Part shown: one piece after another, positions 25,301 to 36,212 of the stretch
How positions within the stretch are numbered: position 1 is the stretch's first letter
Layout of the letters: every line of letters starts with the position of its first letter
From: Rhododendron vialii
Lineage: Eukaryota > Streptophyta > Magnoliopsida > Ericales > Ericaceae
Reading direction: 5' to 3'
Length of the DNA: 64,000 bases
Assembly: GCF_030253575.1 (NCBI RefSeq)
Contig: NC_080563.1
Location: 12,357,001-12,421,000, forward strand
Translations under genes and position numbers: made by a program
The notes under the pieces: generated by a model
The model's database searches: none
Seen by the model: only the letters and a program-made list of their open reading frames with translations
Told to the model about the DNA's origin: nothing

Positions 25301-28300
25301 GGCTGTGGTCTTTTTCTTTCAATTGAAGAGCATGTCCGTTTGGGCATATCCTTCCACATGAGATGTGTTAAACATCCAACTCACAACCAATTGACAATAA
25401 GTGAGAGATAGCCCATGCTCATATACTAGTTTAGAGGAGATAATTGACTGATGTCTCCCCTAGACGTGCGACCCCTGACTCGCACGTGGAGAGGTAAACA
25501 AACGATCCTTATCACATGGATCACAACAAACAAGGGTTCACTTGTGGCACAAACAAGGGGGAACAAATTCTCCGAAATCCTAGCTCTGAGACCATGTTAA
25601 AGCATCCAACTCAAAATCAATTGGCATAAGTGAAGGAACCGCCCAGGCTCATATACTAGTTTTGGAGGAGATAATTAATTGATGTGGGATAAACTCTAAC
25701 ACGATGCAATTTGTTTATTTTTAACTCTGTATGGATTTTGTCCAGTGTTTTCAAATTGGGATACGCATCGCGTATCGTTTCTTCCATTTTATGAACCATA
25801 TAGATATAGGTATATCGTAGATTGTAAGATAGGTTGATGAAAGCTAATATTCAGTTAAAAGTTAGTTATGAACTTATACCTAATAAAATCTAAGAGTTTG
25901 TGGTATATATGAAGAGTATTTTATACATGAAAAAATAGGTTTTTATGATGAAAAATTCCAAGTCTCCCATGTGGTGTCTATCCCATTGAAGCCTTGTGGT
26001 GCCTTGGGTTTTCCCTTTGCCTTCATCTATATAATTATTTACTTATATAAAAGAAAAAGGGAAGAAAAGAAAAGCCCTTATTTGATTCATGCGATGCATT
26101 ATTGAAATATGTTCTTTCTTCTATTCGAGCTGTAATAGATTGAGTTTGGTTTAATTTTTTTTAAATGGTTTGAATGTTCCCATAATTAGGCCAACTCATT
26201 TAGAATGCATTTGGTGTTCCAGTTCTTAAATTATTATATGACTTTTTTTTTCAATAGGTAATCTTAGGATACATGCCTGAATCGTTATGCACGAATACGT
26301 CGTAGGATAATGTCTCAACATGTTTATCCTCAAGTCATGTGAAAGGAGGACAAAGATCCTACTGAAGCAGTTATTCCACATCCTATTGTATTTATGTCTG
26401 TCATAGCGCGGCTTAGATTGCATCAAACACAACTCCACTTTGCAGGCGTATGGCAACACAGTTTATAAACAGTTGCAAAGCTCGGGTATGATCTTGGGTA
26501 AGAACCACAGAAACACGTATGGGGTCAGGGTAAGGATCTCCTGGATATTGGGTAGATCTGTGAGACACTCTATTTCATGAGACATGAAATGAAACACTGT
26601 AACTAAATAATAGAGTTTGTGTTGTAGTCAAGTGCTTTTAGCATCGTAAAATTACAGTTTGTGTGAAGTGGGGTTTCCATGAGACATGAAATGAAACATT
26701 GTAACTAAATAATAGAGTTTTTGTGGCAGTCAAGTGCTTGTTGCATCGTAAAATTACAGTTTGTGTGAAGTGGGGTTTTCATGAGACAGTTACAGTTACA
26801 GTTTCACTTTTCCCCTTCACCACTTTCTGACTGCCTGTAACTGTCAAAGTCCAAGTTCATATATGATTTGAGTCCGCTGTTTCCTGTGAGCACGACTCTG
26901 TACGAGTTACTGTAAACCAAAGAATGAAGGTCGCTCAGCGACATTCTTTCCGCACAGCACTGCTACCAATGCCAACATGCACCATCAATTTCGAAGAATC
27001 ACTTCCTGTCTTTTAAGTGTGGAGTGTTATAGGAACATTTCATCGTTACTGATGTTTACTTCCTAAATTTTTTAATGATCCCTCTGTAGATATTTGTTTT
27101 GGTGTCTACATATAATTTATGGTTTATAAGGTTAGTCTTTCAGGCAATGGTAAACAGACTTAAACTCCCTGCCTTACCAATAGTTCAAGCAAATATGATA
27201 ATGAAGATGATAAATTCAAAAGCACGCACACACGTCTCCTTTGACATAGAAGATGAGGATCTCCCCCTGCCTCAACAATAGTTCAAGCAAAGATGAGAGT
27301 GGGATCGTAAATTCAGAAGTACACATAACTCACTGTAATCAAAAGAAAAAGTTTTAGCGTGATTACTCCACAAGAAAGTAGGTGACCTTGCGTCCATCAC
27401 TTTATTATTTATAATATTAGGATTCCAATGCACATACATTGGAAATAATCAGAGCAAGGGACTACATTTTTAGTCCTGCCCCTCTTGTTTAAAAGTTGAA
27501 GAGTGGTTCTTTTAAAGTTAATGTATATAGAATCGTACATCAAAGACATACACAACGTGCATGATCCATGAGCAAGCGATGTTTAAAAGGTCTTAGACGA
27601 TACATTTATGACCAAAACCAGAACTTTTGATCAGAAGCAATGGACAATTGAGTGCTCGTGGATATGTGGTTTTAGATCCTCTCAACTCACATAAGGTACC
27701 CAATATTATTTCACCATGGGTACAATGGTAGTTAGATGATGTATTTTTAGGTCATATAAAATTCTCTGAAGGAGTATCAAATAAGTCTCTTACTATTTTC
27801 CATTGGTATGGACCATATGGAGCCCTATTTCTAAACTTCAAGTAAATGTTGTATTGTACCCATGCTGTTTTGCAGCCAATCTTATAGCAGTGCCAAATTG
27901 CCAATGCACCATTAGGGCATTGTGCCTGATTTCTTGCGTAGCAAGGATACTCCGTCAGATGTAAACATGTTGCAATTTACCTTGTCATTATGGCGGAGTT
28001 GGTTTCTGATGCTGACAAAGGAAGGGCATTGATTTTTTGTGTTGTGTAGCTACTTTTTTCTGCTAGTACTTGCTGTTTACTCTTGAGTATGTGCTGAAAT
28101 TGGTAGTATTAACTATCTACCATGCCTTCTTGCCTGTTTTGCTGCTAGACTTAGTTAGTACAAGTGCTTTTGAAATAGTTTTCTTCTTCTGAATCTTTTT
28201 TGTGTTGGTAGGAATAGAGGCCCGTGGATTTATATTTGGTCCTCCCATTGCGCTGGCTATAGGAGCAAAGTTCATTCCTTTGAGAAAACCGAAGAAGTTG

Positions 28301-30095
28301 CCTGGTATTTCCCATCCTTATGTATGATCTCTAGTTGTCGTAGTATCTTTTAAATTGCATTCCTAAATAAATTTTCTATTTTTCATTGAATAAAAGCAGC
28401 CAGTTCTTTCGTATAAGGTTGCACTGGTGATGCTGTCATGACTATTGCATTGTCGATTCATTCCCATATGTAGGATATGCAAGATGTCACATCATTCACA
28501 AATCCACTGTAATGCTCATCTTTTGTAGCAACTGGAGACCTCTATGTAGATGTACCTTGACGAGGAGATTCCTTTTCTTAGATGTTCTTGTGAATGTGGA
28601 ATGTTTTGTTTAGAGTCCTGACGTATCAGAGTGCTCTTTTACCTGACATCGGTGCAGATTTTATGTACTCCTTGGCAGGCCTTGTCATGTTTGGTGCTTA
28701 CATGATTATAGGAGCTATCTTGTAAATGATTATTTTGTTACCTCTGTTTATTTTGTGTGATGACATAGTCTAAAATTTCCTTTTGGCTGGGAAGACATGA
28801 TATTGGACATGACTTATGCCTCAGCTAGATTGTTCGGTTTGGCTTAGCACAAACCAGCAAACTATGCTCCTGATCATTTGTTTCTAGATCAATTGGTTCT
28901 TCTTATGGCATCAAAATTTTTTTTTTTTTGGAACCAGTTGATATTATAAAAGGGACTAAGCCCAACACTCAAGGAGATGGCCTTGAGAACTCAGTACAAA
29001 CAACAAAACAAACTCAGCCTAGCCAAGATACTAACAGAAAAAAAACCAACTTAAGCAGAATTAAAGACAGACTCCGGGAACCCCCATCTAGCACAAAATC
29101 TTGAATTGCCAGGTGATCTCACCATCCTCCTCCAAGAGCACGCACATGCCCTGATTTCCCCCATGATCAAAGCCACAAAACTGAAGAAGGATCGCTGCCA
29201 ACTTGTCGAAAGATTCTGGAGTTCCTTTCTTTCCGAAGATAGTAAATCGAAGCAGACAAGCAAAGCTTGAACGTGGTGGCTTGAATTGACAAGTATCTAC
29301 AGTTCAACACCCCCCACTGGATTTCAGAGGCCAAATCCCAGCCATGAGGGGGCACCTCACACTTCTCCCTAACCTGCCGCCAGACCAGAGCAGAAAAGGG
29401 ACATTCATAGAACAGGTGGAAATGAGATTCCTGACCACCATGGCATCAACTTTGCTTTTCTGCTAGTTTGTTACCTATAGTGTTTGTGTAGCGGTATGAA
29501 ATCCTTGACTCTGCCCCATTCCTGACATTTTTTCTCCCCGCCTCGGACACCTCCTCCACTTTTCTGATTTCAACAACCAATCCAGGCTTCACACTGGACA
29601 GCAGAAGTACCTAACACATGGAGATTACTCATGTTTCTGTTCACTTTGGTCTTTCACAATCATTTATCAAACAATTTTAGAGAAGAAGCATGCGCATTAC
29701 AAAATAATCTTTCACAAGCAAAGGCTGCAAAGCGTTTATTCATATATGCATGCATTTAGGCACTTGTGCGGTACTGGTGTTAAACAGAAAACGATGACCG
29801 TAGAAACGAAATGAACTCATAGATGACTAACCTTCAAAGCAGTAAATTAAGAGGCTGTTTAACACGAGGAATAAAATTTGGCAGAAAGAACCAACTTTCC
29901 CTGTGAATTATCGACACATCAGCCTCACCCATAGACCATGATGCAAAACATGACAGTTACATAAAACTCCCATAGGGTCAAAACCCTTCTCTTTCGTGAT
30001 TTGTGCTTTTAATATGTTAGACTTGTCCCACATTGCTCATCTAAGCCACCCAAGCTTGGTTAATAAAAATCTAGATGTTAGATTTCTTAAAGGGT

Positions 30096-30126
<31 letters not shown>

Positions 30127-31034
30127 ATAGTCTCTAGATTTTTATTAACCAAGCTTGGGTGGCTTAGATGAGCGATGTGGGACAAGTCTAACACTCCCCC
30201 TCACTTGCAGTCCGAATGCACGTGGAGGTATGAATTAAGGAAACCAGGAGATTGGACTCAGGAGACCCCTCATGTGCAGCCTGGATGCTAGGGATGGCAA
30301 CGGGGCGGATCGGGGCGGATATTAGGGTAACCGTACCCGATACCCGAAATTGTTCCCGTACCCGAATCCGCCCCGATAACCGAACGGGGTCGGACTAGTT
30401 GTTCCATAACCGAACCGAACGGATTTCTGGTTATACCCGAACCGAACGGGTAACCGCATAAACAACAATATCTTCATCAACCCAGGAACGAAATCATTCA
30501 CGGGACAAAAACAGATCATGTTCAATACTCAAAATAAACCCCATAAAACTTCAAATCAGTTCAACTCCACAGATATTTCCAAGTCAAATACATGTATCTT
30601 ATACCCAAAACCTATACGTGTACAAATACATCCATTACAAACCTATAAATGTGCAAATACATGCCTGATAAGGCTTTGAAAGAATGCGGTAGATGAGTAG
30701 ATCACAGCAACGAAGAGCAAAACACCCTTCGATTTCGTCTGGCGACCATGAATACGACGAAGTTGGAGGGAGAGAGACCTAAACTAGAAATCAGCACTGC
30801 TTCGATGATCGACGACGACGGCAAGGGAGAGACGGCAGACGGAGAAGAGCGGCTTCGGCTTTGTGATTTTGTGAGAGAGAGGCGAGAGAGGCCTGATTCT
30901 AATTTCTGGGAACCCTACTGGTATTGTAAGTACATATATAGAAAGGGTTATCACACTCCAGGTCCTTACACCTTAACACATGCAACAAGATGGTCCCTAA
31001 CATTTCTGAAAGTGTGCACTTTGACCCTTAGTCT

Positions 31035-31070
<36 letters not shown>

Positions 31071-34000
31071 TCGGTTCGGGTATCTGCTGAACCATATCCG
31101 AACCGAACCCGTTCGGTTATGGTTCGGGGAAAAAAATCGGTTACGGTTCGTGTACCCATCGGTTCGGTTCACTTTGCCATCCCTACTGGATGCAAGTGGA
31201 GGTATGAATTGATGAGTTGACTCGGGCGACGGAGACTTGACCACACGATGTGAGGCCACCCAAGACCTAGCTCTGATACCATGTTAGATTTCTTGGAGGG
31301 TTCCAACCTAAAACCAATTGGCAATAGGTGAAGTAGCCTCTAGATTTTTATTAACCAAGCTTGGATGGCTTAGATGAGCGATGTGGCACAAGTCTAACAT
31401 AATAAATTCACATTGTCCTTGTATTCATATTTGTGCTAAAATGCTATGTGCTTATATTTTGGTGTTTTGTTATTTTAGCACTCTGCATCATGATGCACCA
31501 TTTACCAAGTATAAGCTGATGCATAAATACGTTACCCGGACTCTTCTACAAGTATAAAGTACCCGTGTCGGACACTCGAGTGAAGTTTATGCATAAATAT
31601 TCTGTGGTGGAACTACAATTTTGACATATTGTGGTGATTTACTATACTTTACACGAGTGAAGTTTTTTCTTTTGTTATTTTTATTTTGGTTGTGACAGGT
31701 GAAGTTATTTCTGAAAAGTATGTCTTAGAATATGGTACGGACTGTCTAGAGATGCATGTCGGAGCAGTAGAACCTGATGAACGTGCCTTGGTGGTTGATG
31801 ACTTGATTGCTACTGGTGGAACCCTCTGTGCGGCAATGAATTTATTGGGTATTCCCTTGTAAACCGATACATTTTTTCAAGATTCATGAGGTCCAGTGGC
31901 GGATCTAGGAATTTGAGGTAGAGGGGGACACAAAATCTAAACATAACCATGTTTCCTTAAACGTAACGATATGTCATGGGTTTCATCTACTAATAGAAGA
32001 ATACATCATTACTATTTTCAGTTTATTTCATTTTATTTTTCGAAATTTAGTCCATACGAATTGAAAGCATAGAAATTTAGTCCATGCGATAACAGTTAAA
32101 CCTTTTACACATCTCAAGCAAAGATTTAGCAAGAGAAACTGGTAATAGGATGGGCAATTTATGTTTTTCTCAGGATATGTGGGGATCCTACACAATTAGG
32201 GGTACAAGTGTAATTAATTAGGGGGACACTAGAAATGTTGGATTATTTTGTAAGGGTACAAGTGTAAGGATACAAAAGGCAGGAGGGTCACGTGACCCTT
32301 GTGGACTCTACATGCATCTGCCACTGGGTCCAGTAGAATTGTCCCTTCTTCTTTGTTTTTTTCCTCTATTTCTGTAAAAGTTAACCATGATCTACATAGG
32401 CTATGGCTCATAGGATATGAATTTTCTCTGAATGTTGGATGTCACAGATTCGATAGTGTTAAGACTACAAAACCACACCCTTTTATTAGAACCTAATTCT
32501 TGGGCCCTATGAATCACTACCTTGATGAAGGCTGCAGTGAGCCAACCCTTAGCAAGTAGGATTGAAAGGTTATTATACAATTCTAGGCATAGTCTTTTGG
32601 TCTTGTTGGTTGGTGCGTTTGGAGGGCAAAATAATGAAGTACAACTTGCCATGTTTGACATACAATTGCCCTTTCTTCGTGGATTGACTATCAAGCATTG
32701 TGCTTAGAAGTCAATAAACCTTAAAAACAGCTTTTATGTGAAGGATGGAGGGTCAAAATACATGATTACAATGACCACGTGATAAATGCTAATGGTGTTT
32801 AATAAAGGTAATTTGAGCCTGCTTGAGATAGGACACAGGACTGAAATTATTGTAGAACCGTTTTTACATGCGATTTGCTTTATTAATTGAACACACCTTT
32901 AATGAAGTTTCCAAAAAAATGTTCTGTGCATGCTCTTAGTCCGTGTTTCCTTCTGATTACTGTCCTCATTGCAGTAATATGAATATTGTTCGAAGTAGGA
33001 GACATCATTAAAAATGCTTCTTTTTGTAGAGCGTGCTGGGGCTGAAGTTGTTGAATGCGCATGTGTAATTGAAATACCAGATTTAAAGGTCTGTACATCA
33101 TACACCCCTGGCCACCTTTGTTTCTCTAAATATTAGATCGAATTTGGGCTGCTTTCTTGCGATCAATTACATTATCTATGATCAACTTTGAAGAAGCTTC
33201 TTGCATGCCAGTCTATCTGTTTCTTGTATTTGCAAGTTAGTTGCATTTCTCACTTGTGCTACTGATTAGAATAGTTGGGATTTTTATGCAGCTAGTCAGA
33301 ATGCTTTATGGGTTCCTAACAACTATGGTGGCTAAACCTGTTGAGATAGGAATTACAACCTGACAAGCCAACTTGGAAACTTCCTATCATAAAAGAAATG
33401 CCGGCTTATATCACCAGTAATACCATCAGTGTGGAACATGAAAGAAACAAGTACATTAATATACCCCTTTCACAGAAGTAGAATCTTAAAGCTAAGTGAA
33501 TCTTTTTTGTTGCTCCAGTCATAACATTGTGATAATAGGAGGAAGCCATGCAACAGATAGACCCTCTTTATATACTAAATTTTGGAACTATGTCTGCCAA
33601 AAGTGGCAAGTGAGGAGAGACGCAACTGAAAATCATGCCTCCTTTATCCTCATGCCATTATGCACAGAAACTTTGCCAAATGCTGTAAAAATTAGTACCC
33701 TGGGAATTCAACTTCCATTCATGGATTGCTTTAGTTCTCACTAGAGGCCGGGGCACATGCCACGTGATGCGTGTGCAAGTCGGATTTTCACAACATTTTT
33801 GTAAAAATGCTTCCCACTTATTGTTTGATAAAATTCATAAAAATTGTGAAAATTCAACTTGCACACGTATCACGTGTGCCCCGGCCTCTAGTTCGACTTA
33901 TGTGTGACGGCCTCTGGTGGTTAATATTTGGAAATGACCACAATTGGACCCGATAATGTGAAGAATTGTTTGTGTTCCCCAGTATTTGGGAAAAAGAATA

Positions 34001-35139
34001 GAAACTTCTAAGTTATTTAACTTAACTGCCAGGATTTTACTTAACTCAATGCCCCAATACTCCCATGCCTTTCTTGGTTTAAACTAAACTGGAAAACAAT
34101 ACCCAAATGGAATCTCTAATTGTTATAGATTTTACAAAATGCGGGAAATCAAATGTATTAGAATAGATTACCCTGTCGCGCAGCCTCAGCGTCGCCACCA
34201 TTCGCAGACGTTGAAACCGCACTTTCCGATTCCTCAAAAGCCTCAATAGATTCCTCTGGCAACGAAGTACTCAAAATTCTGCACGGAAATCTGTACCATT
34301 AGAATAAGAAAACGTTATAATTTTACTGGCTTTACATAAAAGGATAAAAGGATTTATGTGAGAACTGCTGGCTTTACATAAAAGGATTTATGTGAGAACT
34401 TTGACATTTGGAACAATTGCAGAAAAAATATCTACGCCATTAGAGTGGAAGAGAAAAGGATGGGAACGTAACCTGTATGTAGAATCAAAGCTTTTCTATG
34501 AGTCGAATCATGGGGTATTGCTGGCATGAGTAAGGGACCTCAAAGTGCATCGGTGCGTGGGATAAAACTTTTGTAGAAACTGCTTCCTTTCAGCAGTTGG
34601 AGTTCTTTGAAGAAGTAACGTGGGTAGGGAAGTTCGGTGGTAATCATATTACAATTCTACCCAAGGTGTAACTGCCCATAAGGGCTTGGAAAATAGAATT
34701 AAGTGATTTCATTGAGGGTAGTTTTGGAAATGGAAAAGCATGACCGGGAGAGACACCTAAGTGGTGCTCTCCCTTTATATATTAGAATAGATACTAGAAT
34801 AGATGACTGACGCAAATAGACAAATAGAGTACCATATCAAAGTTTCAATTCTCCGACTTGCGTGCAATGGAGGCTATTTCAATCCTTCACAACTCGTCTT
34901 CGAGTTTATGTTTGTGTGCTGTTATGTTAGACCTACTCTTAATCTGGCTAAATCACCTACTGAATGATTGGACAATGTGATCTATTCATAATGCCAGTGT
35001 TGCTTCATTATTTCACATTCCATTTTTATTGGCTCGATTTGCACATTGGTATCTGAAGCTAATAGTATTTGGACGGATGTTGCAGGGACGCGATCGATTA
35101 AACGGAAAGCCATTGTATGTACTTGTGGAGTCTCACTAG
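22302..35139 (+). CDS. APT: Adenine phosphoribosyltransferase, six exons, 182 aa
   Basis: APT joins adenine to PRPP, giving AMP and pyrophosphate (purine salvage; plant APTs also act on cytokinin bases). Exons: 22302-22383, 22505-22615, 28212-28304, 31699-31848, 33030-33088, 35086-35139; every intron is GT..AG and phases run 1,1,1,1,0, giving 549 nt. Seen: [20 protein letters not shown] at the N-terminus, [19 protein letters not shown] in exon 3, and the PRPP-binding loop [13 protein letters not shown] in exon 4, followed by [15 protein letters not shown]. No transit peptide precedes the conserved core and the length equals the short cytosolic plant form, so a cytosolic enzyme is likely. No frameshift or missing catalytic segment is seen. 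The introns (121, 5596, 3394, 1181 and 1997 bp) are full of transposons. Which APT paralogue this is cannot be decided without a tree. Confidence 0.96.
22919..23186. mobile_element. Degenerate hAT-like MITE with GGCTCG repeats
   Basis: Begins TAGGGCTGCAAACC and ends with the complement of TAAGGATGAAAACG, about 10 of 14 positions agreeing. The body is made of GGCTCG / CTCGTTTA words, the same style of subterminal repeat as the other hATs here. No target duplication remains, so the ends are approximate. Confidence 0.5.
23187..23268 (-). mobile_element. SINE head fragment (tRNA-like) in APT intron 2
   Basis: The minus strand carries A box TAGCTCGGTGGT (23248-23259) and B box AGTTCAACTC (23208-23217). 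The fragment starts right at the end of the degenerate hAT-like element, so the hAT probably inserted into, or next to, an older SINE. Confidence 0.6.
24345..24723. mobile_element. Inverted-repeat MITE with 10-bp duplication, APT intron 2
   Basis: Arms of about 150 bp face each other around a short centre near 24520; both carry a motif like TACACTAC..CCATCCACTAC. The direct repeat AAATTATTCG at 24335-24344 and 24724-24733 is a plausible 9-10 bp target duplication, pointing to a Mutator-like origin. Confidence 0.7.
25366..25701 (-). mobile_element. TRIM retrotransposon remnant, APT intron 2
   Basis: Two related terminal repeats begin TGTTAAA(G)CATCCAACTCA; the right one (25595-25701) is complete and ends CTAACA, the left (25366 to about 25445) has lost its 3' end. 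On the minus strand a near-match to the initiator-tRNA primer site (TGGTCTCAGAGC, one mismatch to TGGTATCAGAGC) abuts the right LTR, and AGGGGAG forms a polypurine tract by the left. Flanks AGATG / CGATG agree at 4 of 5 bases. It has no coding room. Confidence 0.8.
26576..26779. repeat. 102-bp tandem duplication in APT intron 2
   Basis: Two copies (26576-26677, 26678-26779) share CATGAGACATGAAATGAAAC and continue with only a few differences; a third partial start follows at 26780. Confidence 0.9.
27167..27362. repeat. Diverged 98-bp tandem duplication in APT intron 2
   Basis: Segments starting CCCTGCCTTACCAATAGTTC (27167) and CCCTGCCTCAACAATAGTTC (27265) continue in parallel, with more divergence than the 102-bp repeat. 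The 60-codon frame over it is not considered a gene. Confidence 0.7.
28915..29439 (-). mobile_element. 5'-truncated L1-type LINE, APT intron 3
   Basis: The minus strand encodes a zinc-binding RT-associated domain (zf-RVT), with [15 protein letters not shown] and later [17 protein letters not shown], typical of the C-terminal end of plant LINE polyproteins, and then an A-tail (T-run 28916-28930 on +). The perfect direct repeat ATGGCATCAA at 28905-28914 and 29440-29449 is the target duplication. The element is cut off at its 5' side, the usual fate of LINE copies; the reading frame is not complete. Confidence 0.88.
30015..31399 (-). mobile_element. TRIM retrotransposon with rearranged left end, APT intron 3
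   Basis: Two 118-bp LTRs (30076-30193 and 31282-31399) begin TGTTAGATTTCTT and end GTCTAACA. On the minus strand a perfect TGGTATCAGAGC primer site abuts the right LTR, and GAGGGGGAG is a polypurine tract next to the left LTR. A 61-bp inverted copy of the LTR's outer half (30015-30075, one mismatch) lies at the left edge. The 5-bp duplication TAATA (30010-30014, 31400-31404) flanks the whole unit including that inverted piece. There is no coding capacity: the internal region is under 190 bp without the nested hAT at 30289-31185. Confidence 0.92.
30289..31185. mobile_element. Non-autonomous hAT nested in the TRIM, 897 bp
   Basis: Ends TAGGGATGGCAA and TTGCCATCCCTA are perfect 12-bp inverted repeats, with a perfect 8-bp target duplication CTGGATGC at 30281-30288 and 31186-31193. 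Subterminal zones are made of GAACCG / CGGGTA words. The middle holds a purine-rich stretch (30740-30890) like the complement of a hAT transposase leader, and an (AT)n run at 31038-31067. No transposase remains. Confidence 0.93.
31894..32326. mobile_element. CAGTGGCGG-type element in APT intron 4
   Basis: Left end CAGTGGCGGATCTAG and right end CATGCATCTGCCACTG are imperfect inverted repeats. The pair is typical of a widespread plant repeat class. Flanks contain GGTC on both sides but no clear full duplication. No gene inside. Confidence 0.55.
33742..33891. mobile_element. Short inverted-repeat MITE in APT intron 5
   Basis: CTAGAGGCCGGGGCACATG pairs with CACGTGTGCCCCGGCCTCTAG, and the complementarity continues about 40 bp inward (GTGTGCAAGT / ACTTGCACAC). 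Target duplication not certain. Confidence 0.7.
34156..34792. other. Segment with exon-like antisense fragment and hairpin, APT intron 5
   Basis: The 13-bp direct repeat TATTAGAATAGAT (34156-34168, 34780-34792) brackets the segment. Inside, the minus strand at about 34175-34275 shows an acceptor TTCCGTGCAG, an open acidic/Ser-rich frame ([19 protein letters not shown]) and a donor-like CAGGGTAATC. Near the right side is a strong hairpin (34746-34773, stem GGGAGAG..CTCTCCC). It could be a gene fragment captured by a transposon; the carrier class is not identified. Confidence 0.35.
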
Positions 35140-35405
35140 TACTGTCAGAGGATACTACCATTTTATTCCCGTGCTCCAGCATGACAAAATGTACATGGGA
35201 GGGCTACTGTTGGTTTTACCCATATGAGTCTTCCTTCATTATTTGCCCCTCATTTCTTTTATAGTTCTAGTGAATTTTCAGTAAACCTTTGGTGGTTGAG
35301 ACCAATTCTCTCTCTACTGTAGAAACATTTTACATTTATTCATGTGGAGGGTCTATTGAGCGATACTTGTAGGGCCTTGCTGATTTCCTCCAAGGGATTG
35401 TCCTA

Positions 35406-35525
35406 CAAAAGTGCTACAAACACAACAATCCAAACACAATCTCTCACGTACATGTGGGGATGTGTGACCCCACATGTATGTGAGAGGTTGTGTTTTGTTT
35501 GGATTGTTGTGTTCCTAGCATTTTT
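35406..35525. mobile_element. Palindromic MITE with 10-bp duplication, downstream of APT
   Basis: Two arms of about 55 bp (AACACAACAATCC.. / ..GGATTGTTGTGTT) meet near 35463. GATTGTCCTA repeats exactly at 35396-35405 and 35526-35535, suiting a Mutator-like insertion. Confidence 0.75.
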
Positions 35526-36130
35526 GATTGTCCTATGCAAGTTATTATGTGTTGGTTGCCGAATGGCCCCACCCGAAGGGCTGTTGCCCTAATTGGGTAC
35601 TGCTTCTTTCCTTGTGATGGAACAATATGGAAGGCATAAGAGAAGCGCAAATTTGATTTTCTGGATTGTTTTCCGGAGCGATTGAGTAGTAAACTGAGTT
35701 GGACAATGAATACCATGTGATAATGGCGAGAACGAATACCATATGATTATATTTACGATAGAATTACGCATCATGTCTTCTTATTTACAATAGAGCAGAG
35801 AAGAGAATGGAATATAATCTGCAGAGGTCGGATGAACAATCCAGTTCAAAGTTCGTGGAAGTTTTTCATGTGACCTCCAATGTTGATACTTCGTTCTAGG
35901 ATTATGACGCTCGGTATATATGCCTAACATTATATACAATACAAATGTAAATACAAATCTCTTTTACGTACTTGACTGTCCAATTTTATATATTTCCGGT
36001 GATAGAAATGGAAAAACAAATACTTATAGTAGTTTACTTCCTCGTATTCATAGAAAAACTGATATCCAAACATCGCCAAATTTTCACCATCTTGTGTATC
36101 ACAACCTAAATGATTTGTGTTCTCTTCTTA

Positions 36131-36212
36131 TTTAAATAAGAGGAGTGATTTTTGCACTTCTCAAAAAAGCACTCCCCAAACTGCAAGGGAGTGCGGAAAT
36201 CACTCTCCTTCA
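36131..36212. repeat. Short inverted repeat
   Basis: AGGAGTGATTTTTGCACT faces AGTGCGGAAATCACTCTCCT across about 45 bp. It resembles a small MITE core; ends and duplication not resolved. Confidence 0.5.

Noticed and set aside
30748..31068. 106-aa frame inside the nested hAT
   Set aside because: Ends in an (AT)n run, has no known domain and lies in a purine-rich block that looks like a transposase leader in antisense.
34746..34792. Helitron 3' end
   Set aside because: A hairpin is present, but the distance to a CTRR terminus and the A/T target context do not fit, and no TC start was found.
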